A stretch of DNA of 6,562 bases, from positions 1 through 6,562 of the forward strand of contig CAMBOZ010000067.1 of assembly GCA_945869505.1 (NCBI GenBank), read 5' to 3'. Position numbers and translations under genes: made by a program. Under the pieces are notes generated by a model that saw only the letters and a program-made list of their open reading frames with translations, had not been told where the DNA came from and did no database searches. The stretch's first letter is position 1. Every line of letters starts with the position of its first letter. This document shows, piece after piece, positions 6,359-6,562 of this stretch. This stretch comes from Bifidobacterium breve (GTDB taxonomy: Bacteria > Actinomycetota > Actinomycetes > Nanopelagicales > Nanopelagicaceae).

Positions 6359-6562
6359 CTACTTAGCTGCTGCTTTACCGAAACGCTCTTCGAACTTAGC
6401 GACGCGTCCACCGGTATCGAGGATGCGCTGCTTACCTGTGTAGAACGGGTGGCAGACTGAACAAACTTCAACGTAGATAGATCCGCTAGCAACAGTTGAG
6501 CGGGTTACAAACTTTTCACCGCAACCACAAGTTACTTGGGTCTCTTTATATTCTGGGTGGAT
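6359..6562 (-). CDS. rpmE: 50S ribosomal protein L31, 5' end cut off by the window
   Basis: Sixty-seven codons are visible, from [10 protein letters not shown] to FGKAAAK and a TAG stop. The family usually begins M-K-x-x-IHPxY, so only about four residues are missing beyond the right edge. L31 is a small protein of the large ribosomal subunit at the bridge to the small subunit. The zinc-binding cysteines are present as C-G-C (visible residues 12 and 14) and C-S-V-C (34 and 37), so this is the zinc-containing form made under zinc sufficiency. The segment [17 protein letters not shown] is typical. A strong terminator follows within a few bases. In actinobacteria rpmE commonly precedes prfA, as here. 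Confidence 0.96.
   Translation of the reverse strand: MHPEYKETQVTCGCGEKFVTRSTVASGSIYVEVCSVCHPFYTGKQRILDTGGRVAKFEERFGKAAAK

Noticed and set aside
6295..6492. Minus-strand frame of 65 codons overlapping rpmE
   Set aside because: It is a shifted frame of rpmE that runs through the terminator hairpin. The L31 frame has the conserved cysteines and the correct stop.

Overview
The window holds a conserved housekeeping locus of an actinobacterium. All real genes lie on the minus strand, so transcription runs from the right end to the left end. The order is rpmE (L31, cut at the right edge), terminator, prfA (RF1), prmC, a TsaC/Sua5-like gene, glyA, a WecA/Rfe-type glycosyl-1-phosphate transferase, an AtpI-like membrane protein, an AtpZ-like membrane protein, and atpB (cut at the left edge). 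This matches the known actinobacterial string rpmE-prfA-prmC-sua5-rfe-(ATP synthase I)-atpB, with glyA inserted. Hand-counted GC is only about 41-45% where I counted genes outside the GC-rich block. That fits a low-GC, streamlined actinobacterium such as the freshwater acI/Nanopelagicales group; this is an inference, since no 16S or other marker is present.

Right end (about 6300-6562): the L31 gene closes with a strong intrinsic terminator. Positions 2380-6259: prfA, prmC, the TsaC-like gene and glyA are packed with gaps of 8, 0 and 17 bases, consistent with one transcript. PrmC methylates the GGQ glutamine of the release factor made by its upstream neighbour. Positions 1253-2356: the transferase that starts lipid-linked glycan synthesis; its stop overlaps the next start. 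Positions 541-960: the AtpZ-like gene and the 3' part of the AtpI-like gene form a GC-rich block (about 57%) that ends in short direct repeats carrying copies of the AtpZ stop-codon region. Positions 1-455: the start of the ATP synthase operon (subunit a).

Three things deserve attention. First, an in-frame TGA interrupts atpB, and clear subunit-a sequence continues in the same frame behind it. Second, the TsaC-like protein has lost most residues that bind ATP and threonine in its family. Third, there is the GC-rich block with its repeat cluster. I found no mobile element, CRISPR array, tRNA, rRNA or defence-like system. Apart from these anomalies this is an ordinary core region, and I do not claim a new system.
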